Assembly: GCF_026965535.1 (NCBI RefSeq)
Contig: NZ_CP114039.1
Span: forward strand, 6,076,001-6,140,000
Reading direction: 5' to 3'
DNA length: 64,000 nt
Origin: Corallococcus sp. NCRR
Lineage (GTDB): Bacteria > Myxococcota > Myxococcia > Myxococcales > Myxococcaceae
Position 1 is the stretch's first letter, and each line of letters opens with the position of its first letter. Position numbers and translations under genes: made by a program. The notes below the pieces were generated by a model that was given only the letters and a program-made list of their open reading frames with translations, ran no database searches and was not told where the DNA came from. Below, one piece after another: positions 47,684-57,452 of this stretch.

Positions 47684-48883
47684 TCATGCCGGGCTTGGTT
47701 CCGTTGTGATGAAGTCCTGGTGCCTCAGACTCCTTGGGCCTTCCTCATCCTCGGCCATCGCTTGGCCAGCCCCTCGCAGTGCCGCTTGAATCTCCTGCGC
47801 CGCCATCCTGGCGGTGTAGCTCCCTCGCGCGCGCAGCACCTTCGTCAAGTCGTCTTGCAGCGTCAGCGCGGACATATGCCGTTCTACCGGGTTGCGCCGC
47901 AGCAGCTTGCGGAAGACAGCCCGGGTGGGCTCTGAAAGCGTTTGTGTTGCCGCTTCTACATCGGCCGGGGTGAAGGTGGCCGCACGCAATATCGTTTCCT
48001 CCGGGTCCACCCCGCCCCATGCGTTCCTCATTCGTGCGACGGCACTGCGCAGCGGCTCCGTTTCCCCCTCCGGGACCAGCACCCATAAATCTTTTGTCAG
48101 CAGGTTGTAGGCACTGAGCAGGTGCTTGCCGGTGGCGAACTCCAGCAGCACAATTCCCAGCGTGAACAAGTCCGAGCGTGCGTCCTCTGGCTGGCATAGC
48201 AATGCCTCCGGAGAAGCCCAAAAGACTTCGCCCCGGGTGCCGGGACGACGCGTGGTGCGCTGGCCGGGAAGTCGTGCGGATGCCACGCCAAAGTCAGTCA
48301 ATTTGACCTGTCCATCAAAGGTCACTCGGATGCGTGTCGGGTCAATCGCCCGGTGGACGATTTTCAGCGGATCCCCCTTCGCGCTCCGGCAGGTGTGCGC
48401 ATGCGCCAAGGCCCCCGCAATCTTGGCCCCGACATACAGCATGAAGGCTTCGGGGAAGTAGCTCCCCCGCGCTGCCGCGACTTCAAGGAGTGTATTCAGA
48501 GAGAAGCCGGAGACAGCTTCCGTAATGACAAACAGGGTGCCCTTGGCTCTGTGCGCCCCATGGACGCAGGCGATGTTCGGGTGTCGGAGGAAGGTGGCTA
48601 ACTGGATCTCTTCCTCCAGTCGCTTACGTGCCTCCTTCCACGCGGCCGAGGAGTCAGACAGCGGCAGCGCTTTGAGGATGACCCTGCGGACCACCTTGTC
48701 CTTGACGCGCTGGAGAGCTGATAGGACGCGCTCGCCATGGTGGCCGGGGCCCAGGTCTTCCAGCATTTCGTAAGTGGTACCCTTGAGCGAAAAGAGCACC
48801 AGTCCTTCGGGAAACAGGGAAGTACCAGAGTACGACACAGGGCAATCTCCTTGTGGGCACGCGGGCGCGGACGCCGCGCCCAT
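47684..48883 (-). CDS. Degenerate Ser/Thr kinase (pseudokinase-like)
   Basis: 399 residues with a kinase-fold core. It has a glycine-loop-like LGPGHHGERVL, the ATP lysine Lys71 (RRVILKALP) and TDFG (196-199). The catalytic loop reads IVHRAIDPTRIRV, so the HRD aspartate is Ala179 and the loop Asn is Arg. It should bind ATP poorly or act as a scaffold rather than transfer phosphate. APE-like WASPEALL is present. No membrane segment. Next to an intact kinase gene on the same strand, so it may be its regulator. Confidence 0.78.
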   Translation of the reverse strand: MGAASAPACPQGDCPVSYSGTSLFPEGLVLFSLKGTTYEMLEDLGPGHHGERVLSALQRVKDKVVRRVILKALPLSDSSAAWKEARKRLEEEIQLATFLRHPNIACVHGAHRAKGTLFVITEAVSGFSLNTLLEVAAARGSYFPEAFMLYVGAKIAGALAHAHTCRSAKGDPLKIVHRAIDPTRIRVTFDGQVKLTDFGVASARLPGQRTTRRPGTRGEVFWASPEALLCQPEDARSDLFTLGIVLLEFATGKHLLSAYNLLTKDLWVLVPEGETEPLRSAVARMRNAWGGVDPEETILRAATFTPADVEAATQTLSEPTRAVFRKLLRRNPVERHMSALTLQDDLTKVLRARGSYTARMAAQEIQAALRGAGQAMAEDEEGPRSLRHQDFITTEPSPA

Positions 48884-49031
48884 GTAGGAAGGAAATTACT
48901 GATAGGTAGGCCCGAAAGAGAAGGACGCCACGGGTTGAAGGCTCGGCATTATTGCAACACCGTGGTTGAAGCCATTGGGGCATTTTTCAGGCGCCCTTCT
49001 GTAACGCGCCTTTACGCCCCGCGCTCAAAGC

Positions 49032-50831
49032 CTATTGCGCCCCTCCGAGGATGATCGCACCGTCTGTCGGACGCACCAGCGCGGCACCGGGCTTGGAGCC
49101 GGGCAGCTTGTCCAAGCCCCCATTGAGCGAGAGTGACACGCAGACTTCGTGTTCTGCGCCATTGGGCAGACGGGCCCGGGTGTAGCGGCCCACCACCGTC
49201 TCCCCTTCCGTCCACACTCGGCCGTAGAGCCGCGAGCCCTCGGGCAACCTGCCGATTGTTTCCCGAATTTCGGATTCGAGCTTCCCATCGCCCAGCAGGG
49301 TCAGGCACTCACCGTCTCGCCACACGCGGCCAGAGGCCTCGCATTCGTCGGGCGATTCCAAGTCGGGCTGCTTCGCGTCAACAAGGATGTTGGGACTCAT
49401 GCCGTCAAATAGGCCGAGCCTCTTCATGCTCCTCACTGACTCCGTGGGGCAACTCTGCTGCGTGGGCTTGATGGGCTGCGCGGGACAGCCCAACAGCGCG
49501 GCGGCCAAAGCCCCCGCCTCCGCGCACTTCTTGAGGAATCCACGGCTGAAAGCGGGCGCGGACTTCATGGGCGGCTTCGCAGCGGGCGGATTCGAGGACG
49601 GATTCGTGGGGGCAAGCACAGAGGGACTTTCCTTCACGGCGGGGGGCACCTCGGACGGGGACGGTACTGCACTGGCGGACGGTGCGGGCGGTGAAGGGAG
49701 CGCCTGGGGGGCCTGCGCATGCGGGCCGCTGGAGGACTCCGGCATGACTGGGGCGGGAGGCGCTTCTCGCGTGGGGGCTTCGCGCAGCAAGGCGAAGGCG
49801 AAGGCGCCGAGCACGACGGCGGCCACGGCCCCCGCCAGCACGCGCCGCCGTGCCTTCCCTGGAGGGCGGCCCGTGGCCTCTGGGACATCGGAGCCCGCTT
49901 CCGGAGGCGCCTGCACGGGGGCCAGCCACTCCGCGCCATCCTGGGCCCCCAGCGCTTCTAGCGCCTCCCGCATGGAGGCCAGCGAGGGAAGCCGCTTCTC
50001 GAAGTCGCGTGCCATCCACTTTTCCACCCACTCGCTCAACACCTCCGGCACGCGAGGGTTGGCGGTGCGTGCGGACGGGGGCGCCCACGTGGGGCTGTTC
50101 ACGTCGATGCGGGGCGCCTTGCGCGCCTCCCACCCGCCGCGCGCGGGCTCCGCATCGGTCAGCGCGTCATAGAGGCACACCGCCAGCGAGTAGAGGTCAT
50201 CCTCGGGCGGGAAGGGGTAACGCGCGTCGGGGTTGTTCTGATTCTCCTTGAAAAAGCGCGCCGCTTCCGGAGAGCGGTAGCGGTTGGTGCCCGGGGGCAA
50301 AGGCGCATCCGTCAACTCCTGCGCTCCCGAGTATTCCCCCGCGCCCAGGTCGATGAGGACGGGCTCGCCGTCCACCTTGCGCACCATGACGTTGGAGAGC
50401 GACAAGTCTCTGTGGCGCACCCTCCGGCCGTGCATGTGCTCCAAGGCATGGGCCAGCTTCGCGAAGAGGCGTACCACTTGCTGGAAGGTGGGCCGCGCGT
50501 CCTGGAGCCAGTGCGCCAGCGTCCAGCCGTCCACGTACTCCAGCACCAGATACCCACGTCCCTGCGGCGTGCGCGCCCAGCCCTGCACCTTGGCGATATG
50601 GGGGTGGTCCACGTGGACGAGGCACACCAATTCGCGCAGCAGGCGTTCATCCGTCTTTCCAGGGTCCGCGCTGTGCTGCCGGTGCTTGGAGAGCTTGAGG
50701 GCCACGGGCTTGCCGTCCTTCACGCCCCGGTAGACGTCGCCATAGGCGCCCCCGCCCTTCCACTCGCGGACGCGGTAGGCCCCCAGGCGGGAGCCGGGCT
50801 TGAGGTAGCTGAAGACTTCCGCCGTCGTCAT
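49032..50831 (-). CDS. Ser/Thr protein kinase with single membrane helix
   Basis: 599 residues. Kinase domain 15-300: GGGAYGDVY loop, Lys46, HRDLSLSN (140-147), DLG (161-163) and YRSPEA, so all catalytic residues are present. A helix at about 331-349 crosses the inner membrane. A Pro/Ser/Ala-rich stretch and a periplasmic domain of about 180 residues with four or more Cys (LKKCAEAG, LLGCPAQP, PDECEASG, DGECLTLL) follow. Its ATG overlaps the stop of the DUF2381 gene, so the two are co-translated and may form a surface sensor. Confidence 0.88.
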   Translation of the reverse strand: MTTAEVFSYLKPGSRLGAYRVREWKGGGAYGDVYRGVKDGKPVALKLSKHRQHSADPGKTDERLLRELVCLVHVDHPHIAKVQGWARTPQGRGYLVLEYVDGWTLAHWLQDARPTFQQVVRLFAKLAHALEHMHGRRVRHRDLSLSNVMVRKVDGEPVLIDLGAGEYSGAQELTDAPLPPGTNRYRSPEAARFFKENQNNPDARYPFPPEDDLYSLAVCLYDALTDAEPARGGWEARKAPRIDVNSPTWAPPSARTANPRVPEVLSEWVEKWMARDFEKRLPSLASMREALEALGAQDGAEWLAPVQAPPEAGSDVPEATGRPPGKARRRVLAGAVAAVVLGAFAFALLREAPTREAPPAPVMPESSSGPHAQAPQALPSPPAPSASAVPSPSEVPPAVKESPSVLAPTNPSSNPPAAKPPMKSAPAFSRGFLKKCAEAGALAAALLGCPAQPIKPTQQSCPTESVRSMKRLGLFDGMSPNILVDAKQPDLESPDECEASGRVWRDGECLTLLGDGKLESEIRETIGRLPEGSRLYGRVWTEGETVVGRYTRARLPNGAEHEVCVSLSLNGGLDKLPGSKPGAALVRPTDGAIILGGAQ

Positions 50832-51778
50832 GGTCCGCTCTTCTCCTGCGTTGGAGTCCCGTCCTCAAGCACCACGCCCGGAATGGACAGGGGCCGGGCG
50901 CCGTCCGCCGCCTCCTGTATCACCAACCGGAAGTTTTCCCCGTCCGGCCCGGACTCCCCTTTCTTCCAATCCAACTCCACCGCCACGCGGCCCGTGCCGT
51001 TGGGCGGCAGCACGTCCGGCACCATGGCCACCGTGCGTGCCTCCACGCGGCGGCCGGTGGACGGATTTTCCAACCATGCCTTGCCTGGACTCCAGGGTTG
51101 CCCGGAGCGGTTCGCCACCATCACGGCGAGCACCACCCACGCCCCCGCCTGGAAGCGGTAGACGGACACGACCTTCATGCCCGCCGCTGCACTGCCGGGC
51201 GGCGTGCGGAGTTGTTTAACTATGAGGCCGGATTGGCTCACCTGCCCCGAGAGAATCCATCCGGAGGGGGTCATGGCATTGCCGCGCTCGCGCTGCGCGG
51301 CGAGTGCCGCCTCACAGGCGGAGCAGCGGGCCTCCAACGCGGCCAGCCGGGCCTGCATCAGCTCCGGTGCGCTGGCGTCGCGGAACACCATGACTTGCGC
51401 GTCCACCACGTCGGCAGCCGTGGTGAGCTTAAAGACGGGCGCCGTCAGGCTGGACTCGTTGAGAAACGGCACGCGCAACGTCACCGCTTCGCTCAATTCC
51501 TCCAGCGCCCGGAGGGTGACGGAGCGTTCTCCAACGCCCAGGATCTCAACAGGCGCTTTATCGCCCAGCTTCACGGCCTGCGCGTTGATCGGCGTGTCGA
51601 AAGTGAGCGTGGTGGGAATGCGGGTGGAGACGCGCACGCCCTCGGCTTTCGCGGTGAGTGCAACGCTCCTCACCCGGGCCTTGGGTGAGGAGGAGTCATC
51701 CGCAGCCGCTGTCCACGTCACGAAGGACAAGAGCACCACCAAAAGCCCGGGAAGTTGTGGCAAGGGACGAAACCTCAT
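50828..51778 (-). CDS. DUF2381 (TIGR02268-like) secreted protein
   Basis: 316 residues. A signal peptide (LLVVLLSFVTWTAAA) is followed by beta-rich sequence and a central helix QARLAALEARCSACEAALAA. WKKGESGPDGENFRLVIQEA near the C-terminus and AAAGMKVVSVYRFQAGAWVV fit the myxobacterial DUF2381 paralogue family. Members often sit next to Ser/Thr kinase genes, as here (4-base overlap). It may be the extracytoplasmic ligand or partner of the kinase. Confidence 0.8.
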   Translation of the reverse strand: MRFRPLPQLPGLLVVLLSFVTWTAAADDSSSPKARVRSVALTAKAEGVRVSTRIPTTLTFDTPINAQAVKLGDKAPVEILGVGERSVTLRALEELSEAVTLRVPFLNESSLTAPVFKLTTAADVVDAQVMVFRDASAPELMQARLAALEARCSACEAALAAQRERGNAMTPSGWILSGQVSQSGLIVKQLRTPPGSAAAGMKVVSVYRFQAGAWVVLAVMVANRSGQPWSPGKAWLENPSTGRRVEARTVAMVPDVLPPNGTGRVAVELDWKKGESGPDGENFRLVIQEAADGARPLSIPGVVLEDGTPTQEKSGP

Positions 51779-51959
51779 GCGTTGACCCTAACAGACCGAT
51801 TTCCCCCCGAGAGCGCTCCCAATGCAGGCACTGGCAACGTGAGGGGTCGGGGCCGGGTTTGAAGGTGCGCCTGGCGGATGCCTGGCGGGTGCGAGTCATT
51901 GGCCCCCTTTCCGTGACGGTCCAAGGCGGCTCGGTGCGGGGGGCTGCTGCGTCTTGGCG

Positions 51960-52765
51960 GGCTCCACGCGCCCCGAGGTGGCTCGGTGCGAAGGGGCTCC
52001 ACGGCCCGTGGGGTGCTCGGCGTGGATGCTGGCGGCTGCGCACTGGCCGGACTGCACCGTCCCGAGGTGATTCTAGGTGCGGGTGCTGGTCCGCCGCACC
52101 GGCCGGGCTCCACGGGCCTGAGGGGGGGCTCGGCGCGGGTGCTGGCGGCTGCGCATCGTCCGTGCTCCACGCGCCCCGAAGGGGAGTGGAGGGGGGGCGC
52201 CCTGGTGGACTCCACCGGCCCCGAGGGGAACGCACCGGCCGGGCTCCACCGCCTCCGAGGTGGCGCTCGGCGCGAAAGGGTTCCACGCGCCCAGAGGTGG
52301 CGCGGTGCTCGGAGCGTAGCGGGCGACTGGGCACCGACCGGGGGCCACGGTCCGAGGGGATGCTCGGCGCGGCTGGTGCTGACTGCCGCCGTGCCCTGAC
52401 ACCATGGCCCGAGGTGACGCTCGGCGCGGCCGATGCTGGCTGCCGCTGCGCCCTTGTGGACTTCCGGGTCCGAGGTGGCGCGCGGCGAGAAAAGGCGCCA
52501 CGCGCCCGGACGGGTGCGCGACGCAAAAGGCCCTGGGGGGATGCTCGGCGCGAAAAGGCTCCACGGCCTCCGAGATGATCCTCGGCGCGAAAGGATGCCC
52601 GACCCGAGGTGCTGCGATGCGAAAGGGCTCCACGGTCCCGAGGTGGTCCTTGGCGAGGATGTTGGCCGTTGCGCACCGGGCGCGATCCACGGCCTCCGAG
52701 GTGGCGCGGCGCGATAGGGCCTCACGGCTCCGAGGTGGCACTCGGCGCGGGTGCTGGCAGCGGCC
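51960..52765 (+). repeat. Mosaic repeat array 1 (plus orientation)
   Basis: About 15 imperfect units. The core is CCGAGGTGGCGCTCGGCGCG. After it comes either a short arm (GAAAAGGCTCCACGGCCT) or a longer one (GGTGCTGGCGGCTGCGCACC then GGCCGGGCTCCACG). Short units are near 37 bases, long ones near 58, and the two kinds are mixed. No frame is convincing. 52766-52889 holds nothing else. Confidence 0.75.
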
Positions 52766-52889
52766 ATGCCCTAAGCCAGACGAAGTAATTCTGTTCAGAG
52801 GTACGCTGCTGCGGTGGTGAGCAACGTACGCCGCAAGAGGCTCTAGCAGGGTGGGCGGCTGACTGCCGGGAGCGGCGCTTCCTGACAGG

Positions 52890-53187
52890 ATGGCTCCGCT
52901 GCGGCGGCTGGGGGTGGCGCTCCATGCCGTAGCTATCCTGTTGAAGGCTGAAGGTCAGAGTGCGACCGGTAGGGGAAATACTGGGTGTAACTGCCCGGAC
53001 AGTGCACGCGTGGCATCTGAGGTGGCGCGAGGAGGGCGCCCAGGCCCTGGGGGCGCGTGCGCCCCCAGGGCGTCCCTCCCGCCTGACACCTGCGGCGGCA
53101 AAGTTCTTCCTCAAGGTGAAGCCGGGCCCGTGGAGCCCCGCGCCCAGGCTCGCCGCTTTAGAACTGGGCCATCGCGCTTACGGTTAG
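52890..53187 (+). mobile_element. IS630-family transposase remnant, frameshifted
   Basis: One frame reads RLGVALHAVAILLKAEGQSA. The next frame continues as VGEILGVTARTVHAWHLRWR, then EGAQALGARAPPGRPSRLTP and a stop. This is the N-terminal helix-turn-helix pair of IS630/Tc1-type transposases. A frameshift near 52962 and loss of the DDE domain make it inactive. It lies between repeat array 1 and the Fic gene. Confidence 0.65.
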
Positions 53188-53197
53188 CGGAAAGCGC

Positions 53198-54679
53198 TCA
53201 GAGCCGGTTCCCGTATTCCTGAAGGGCCACTGCGAGCGCAGCGTCGAGCCACCTGTCGAAGGATGCCGCGATCTCTATCGCCTTTGACTTCCATGTGAAC
53301 ACGAACGGCTCCAAGGCGCAGGGGAAGAACTGCTGCGAGACGTACTCCTTGTCGTTGGGTTCCTCGAACGACTCTAGCCTCGCGAAAGCCGTCGCCTCCA
53401 TCACGCCCGTCAACTCGCGACCAACGTGATGCAGGGATACAACGAAGACTAGGCGCTGCGTCTCCACCTTCGTCGTCGCCTTGATGAAGTAGTGAGCTTC
53501 CCCAAAGTTAATGTATTTCCCCGAGGACTCACCCGACTTGATGACCTCGAACTTGTACCAATGAGCGTTTTTCAATTCGGGCCCGCCGGATACCAAATGG
53601 ATCTCAGGCTCCCCAAGGTCTTTGAGCGGACCTTTGAGTGCATTGAGCGCCCGCTCTGTGCCCTTCCGGGCTTGCTGGCGCAACTCGACCGCGATGCGAT
53701 CCACCGTTCGAAGGTCAGCGTCCTTTTGCTCACGCCGCTTGCTGAACTTCGCAGCGAGGCTCTCGATGACGGCCGAGGTGAGCGTCTTGTCGCGAGCAAT
53801 TTCTGTGTCGGCGTCGATGCTCAATGCTTGAAGAATGGCTGCTCGTTCGAGCCGAGCGAAAAGGCGCGCCAGAGGCCCGAGATCTCCGCGATCAGCATCT
53901 TCAAGCGAAGCGATGTACTCGGTCCGAAGGTCGCGGTCGATGACGAGCGGCAGTAGCCCTCCACGGAGGAGAACGAGCAGGGTGATGGCTCGTGCAACCC
54001 TTCCATTGCCATCCTGGTACGGGTGAACCTGCGTGAACCGATGGTGGACCCATGCCGCGAGAACGACCGGATCGGCGGTGGGGTGGTCGGTCAGCCCCTT
54101 GAGGATCCTGTCGACTTCCGACTCGACATGCACCGGAGGGCATTACTCGTGGACACTGCCATCAGTGCGCTTCGGGTTGTTCGGTTGGCTCTTGAACGCC
54201 CCCTTGATGAGAGGGATCTCCATTCTGTTCCCGAGCTGGTCAACCGCCGTTGTCGTGCTCTGGTGTCGGGTCAGGATCGAATGGAGTTCGTGGAGGACGC
54301 CGCGAGTCAAAGGGCGCTCCTTCGCTATGCAGTCCATCGTCACGTGAACGGCGGCTTCATGGTCGCGCAGAATGTCGATCAACCTTGATGGCTCGACGTT
54401 GGTGCTTGAACGACTAACGAAGTCTTCTGCGAAGCCATGGGTAACCAATGCTTCAGTGGTTCCCCGGTCGAGATCGTAGAGGCGCTCCAAGATTCCCGTC
54501 TCGATGCTCATACTGCGAACGAGGCGTTCAGTGAAGCGTGCGAGGCTCTCTGGCTTTGATGCTTTAAGTTTCGTCTGCGCTGCTTGCCACGCTGCGTAAA
54601 GAGGCTTGATGTCCCCGAGGTCGATAGTCAGCTCGCGCTCGCTCAGGTCTTCAATGGGCTTCCAAGTGTAGTCGGTCAT
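53198..54679 (-). pseudogene. Fic-domain protein interrupted by an in-frame TAA
   Basis: Start ATG 54679 (MTDYTWKPIEDL). The frame runs 178 codons to a TAA at 54143-54145, then continues in the same frame (CPPVHVESEVDRI...) to 53198. Together it is a normal Fic protein: an N-terminal SMSIETG recalling the inhibitory S-x-x-x-E motif, a motif region reading HEL...L, and the catalytic HPYQDGNGRVAR (219-230) after the stop. Restoring one codon (likely Tyr, as in HEYCPP) would give 493 residues. Fic proteins add AMP or similar groups to targets. GTG 54133 could restart translation of the catalytic half. Lower GC than neighbours. Confidence 0.8.
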
Positions 54680-54759
54680 GGCTGCGCGAAGATACATGCT
54701 GGTAGCTCCCGTTGTCCTAACCGGCGAGGCTTGGTGCAACGTCCCTCTCCGTGGGAAAC

Positions 54760-55712
54760 CCATAGCTGCACGCTCCTGCGCACCGGCCGGGGAGGTGGTG
54801 CTCGGTGAGGCTGCTGGCTGCCCCCGTGCCCTGGCGGGAGCAATGGCCTCCGAGGTGGTGCGGTGTTCGGGTGCTGATCGTCACTGTGCACACCGGCCGC
54901 GCTCCACCCGTCCCGAGGGGGGCGGCGCTGGGGGGCTGCTGCGCACGGGCCGGGCTCCATGCGCCTGAGGGGGCGGCGCCGGGGTGCTGTTGCGCACGTC
55001 CGTAGTGAGGCTCAGCGCTGGGGTGCTGCGGCGCACGGGCCGTGGTGAGGCTCGGCGCCGGGGCACTGCGGCGCACGGGCTGTGGTGAGGCTCGGCGCGC
55101 GAGTGCGACTGCACACCGCTCGCACTTCAAGCACCCCGAGGTGGCACGGTGTGAAAAGGCTTCACGGCTCCGAGGTGGTACTCGGCGCGGGTGCTGGACA
55201 CGACGCACCGGCTGCCCTCCATAGCCTCCGAGGTGGCACAACGCCTAATGGCTCCCCGGCTCCGAGGTGGTGCTCGGCGCGAAAAGGATTCACGGTTCCG
55301 AGGTGGCGTGGTGCGTGGTGCGAGTGCTGACCGCTGCGCACCGGCTACGCTCCATGCGCCCCGGAGGGGGTGCGGCGTGCGGGGGCTGCTCCCTGGCGGA
55401 CTCCACCCGCCCCGAGGTGAGCACACCGGCCGGGCGCCACGGCCTCCGAGGTGATGCGCGGCGCGAAACAGCTCCGAGGGGGGCGCGGCGCGGATACGGT
55501 CGCCGCGCATCGGCCGCGCTCTATACGTCCGAGGTGACGCTCGGCGCGGCCGGTGCTGGCTGCCGCTGCGCCCTGGCGGCCTCCCGGGCCCCGTGGTGAG
55601 GCTCGGCGCCGGGATGCTGCGCCCCGTCCGTGGTGAGGCTCGGCGCCGGGGTGCTGCGGCGCACGTCCGTGGTGAGACTCGGCGCTCCTGCGCACCAAGG
55701 GGGTGCGGTGCT
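54760..55712 (+). repeat. Mosaic repeat array 2 (plus orientation)
   Basis: About 20 units of the same family as array 1. Variants include GCTCCGAGGTGGTGCTCGGC and a sub-type GTCCGTGGTGAGGCTCGGCG, the latter in runs at 55000-55090 and 55600-55690 with GCCGGGGTGCTGCGGCGCAC between. The Fic remnant lies between arrays 1 and 2. Confidence 0.75.
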
Positions 55713-55716
55713 TTGG

Positions 55717-55735
55717 CCAGGCGCTACGCGCCTGG
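55717..55735. other. Hairpin at the turn-point of the repeat arrays
   Basis: CCAGGCGC-TAC-GCGCCTGG is a perfect 8-base stem with a 3-base loop. Left of it the repeats run in plus orientation; from about 55845 they run in minus orientation. The 110 bases between hold only degraded repeat pieces. Confidence 0.5.
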
Positions 55736-55844
55736 AGTCATGCCGCGATGAACAGATTCGCGCTGCGCACTTCCTCAGGCCGCGTGGAATCAGCCGGTGC
55801 GCAGCCGTGAACCAGTACCCGAGGACCACGCAACTTTGGGGCGC

Positions 55845-56670
55845 GTGGAACCGTTTCGCGCCGAGCCCCCTCGGCGCGAGCGGAGCCCGGCCGGTGCGCA
55901 GCAGCTAGCACCCGCGCCGAGCACCACCCCACCTCGGGACCGTAGAACCATTGCGCCGAGCATCCCCCCGGGGGCTATGGATTCGGCCGGTGCGCGGCAG
56001 CCACCCGCCCCGAGCGCCGCCTCCCTCGGAGTCCTGGGAGCCGTTTCGCGCCGTCCCCTCGGGGATGGGAAGCCGTTTCGCGCCGCGCACCCGTTTGGGC
56101 GCATGGCGCCTTTTCGCGCCTCGCGCCACCTCGGGCCCGGGAGGCTACCAGGGCGCAGCGGCAGCCAGCACCGGCCGCGCCCGAGCATCACCTCGGTCCA
56201 TGGAACCCAATCCGAGTGCAGCCACCAGCACCCAAGCACCGCACCCGCTCGGGGCCGTGGAGCCGTTTCGCGCCGAGCCTCACCTCGGAGGCAGTGGAGT
56301 CCACCCGGTGCGCAGCAGCGGCGAGCATGCGCGCCGAGCCTCACCTCGGAGGCGGTGGAGTCCGCCCGGTGCGCAGTAGCGAGCACGCGTGCCGAGCCTC
56401 ACCATGGGGCGTGGAGTCTTGCCGGTGCGCAGCGGCCAGCATGCGCGCCAAGCCTCACCTCGGAGGCGGTGGAGAACGCCAAGGCGCAGCAGCGGCGAGC
56501 ACGCGCGCCGAGCCTCACCTCGGGGTACGTGGAGTCCGTCCGGTACGCATCGGCCAGCAGCCGCACCGGGGCCCCCCTCGGAGGCAGTGGAGTCCAGCCG
56601 GTGTGCAGCAGCCAGCCCCAAGCAACGCGCCATTTCGGAGCCCGTGGAGCCCCAACACCCCACACCGAAC
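55845..56670 (-). repeat. Mosaic repeat array 3 (minus orientation)
   Basis: About 15 units inverted relative to array 2, for example GCCGAGCCTCACCTCGGAGG, CGGTGGAGTCCGCCCGGTGC and GCAGCAGCGGCGAGCACGCG. Several copies carry CCGTTTCGCGCC. The three units at 56265-56400 are close to identical at a spacing near 60 bases, so they are probably recent copies. Open frames across the array are by-products of GC content. Confidence 0.75.
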
Positions 56671-56769
56671 GCCAACGACAGCGCGCCGAGCGCAACCGCG
56701 CGTCATGGAACGGGGCACGGCATCTGCCCCGACGGGCAAGCGGGCTAGCAGGCGGCATCATCACGAACG

Positions 56770-57390
56770 CGGGCGAAAATGGAGGGGAGGGATCGCCCGC
56801 GTCAGGCCCAGCGGCGCAAATCCGGCAGGGCACCCGCGCGCCCCGGCGAGTCGTTGGCGAAATCCTCCACCGCGCGCGAAACGCAGCGCGTGGGGACGGC
56901 TCACGCGGCGAAATGCCCCCACCCGACACACCAGGGCCGCACGGGGCCAATTCGCGCCCTCGGCCGGCGCGTTTCGTTACGCCAGCGGCGCGGCTGCTCG
57001 CGGGTCGGCGCGAAACCCCGGCAACGGCTGGAGGTGCGCCCCTACGCGCCGCGAGGTCCGTCCGACTGAGACGCAGCAGAGTGGGGCCGGGGGAAAGCGC
57101 GCCATCCCCGTGGGCGCGTTTCCGAATCCGGAAACGGCGCGAAACGGGCCGCGCGGCGCCATCTAGCCGGAGGACGCGCCCGCCGTAACGCACGCGCGAA
57201 ATTGCGCCGCTGCATCGCCGCACGGCGCGAAACGTTTCGCGCCGTGCGGCGCAATTACAAATCACCATTTCGCGCCTCCTGCGGCACAATTGCAGATGGC
57301 GAAATGATTTGCTCCAAACGGCGAAGCTCCGGCGCGAAACTGTCTCCTTTAGAGTGCGAAAATACATGCTCGATACGGCGAAACTCCCGC
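56770..57390. promoter_or_regulatory. Dense cluster of GCGAAA words upstream of the excisionase-like gene
   Basis: I count 14 copies of GCGAAA on either strand in about 620 bases, mostly as GGCGCGAAA or GGCGAAA, 12 of them on the plus strand. The same word is part of the core of the neighbouring repeat arrays. No gene is supported between 56671 and 57595. This could be a binding region for a repeat-recognising protein. Confidence 0.6.
57217..57250. promoter_or_regulatory. Perfect 34-base palindrome
   Basis: The left half is GCCGCACGGCGCGAAAC and the right half is its exact reverse complement with no loop, centred between 57233 and 57234. A second nested pair, AATTGCGCCGC at 57200-57210 and GCGGCGCAATT at 57246-57256, surrounds it. 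It contains two head-to-head GCGCGAAA words. It is likely a protein-binding or cruciform site. Confidence 0.7.
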
Positions 57391-57422
57391 CATGTGGGGA
57401 GAGCAGTGTTTGAGGTAGGTGT

Positions 57423-57452
57423 TTGACAATTGTTTGTCTTATGCGAGAAAAT
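57423..57452 (+). promoter_or_regulatory. Possible promoter and operator before the excisionase-like gene
   Basis: TTGACA (57423-57428) is followed after 18 bases by GAAAAT (57447-57452). GACAA and TTGTC form a small dyad at 57425-57438 overlapping the -35, which could be an autoregulatory operator. The area is AT-richer than its surroundings. The start codon lies 144 bases downstream. Confidence 0.4.

Noticed and set aside
51960..56670. CRISPR arrays
   Set aside because: The constant part itself varies, unit length alternates between about 37 and 58 bases, there are no unique spacers and no cas genes.
55797..57188. A 463-residue frame and others across the repeats
   Set aside because: Several frames are open at once and the sequence is repeats plus GCGAAA words; no start, ribosome site or domain.
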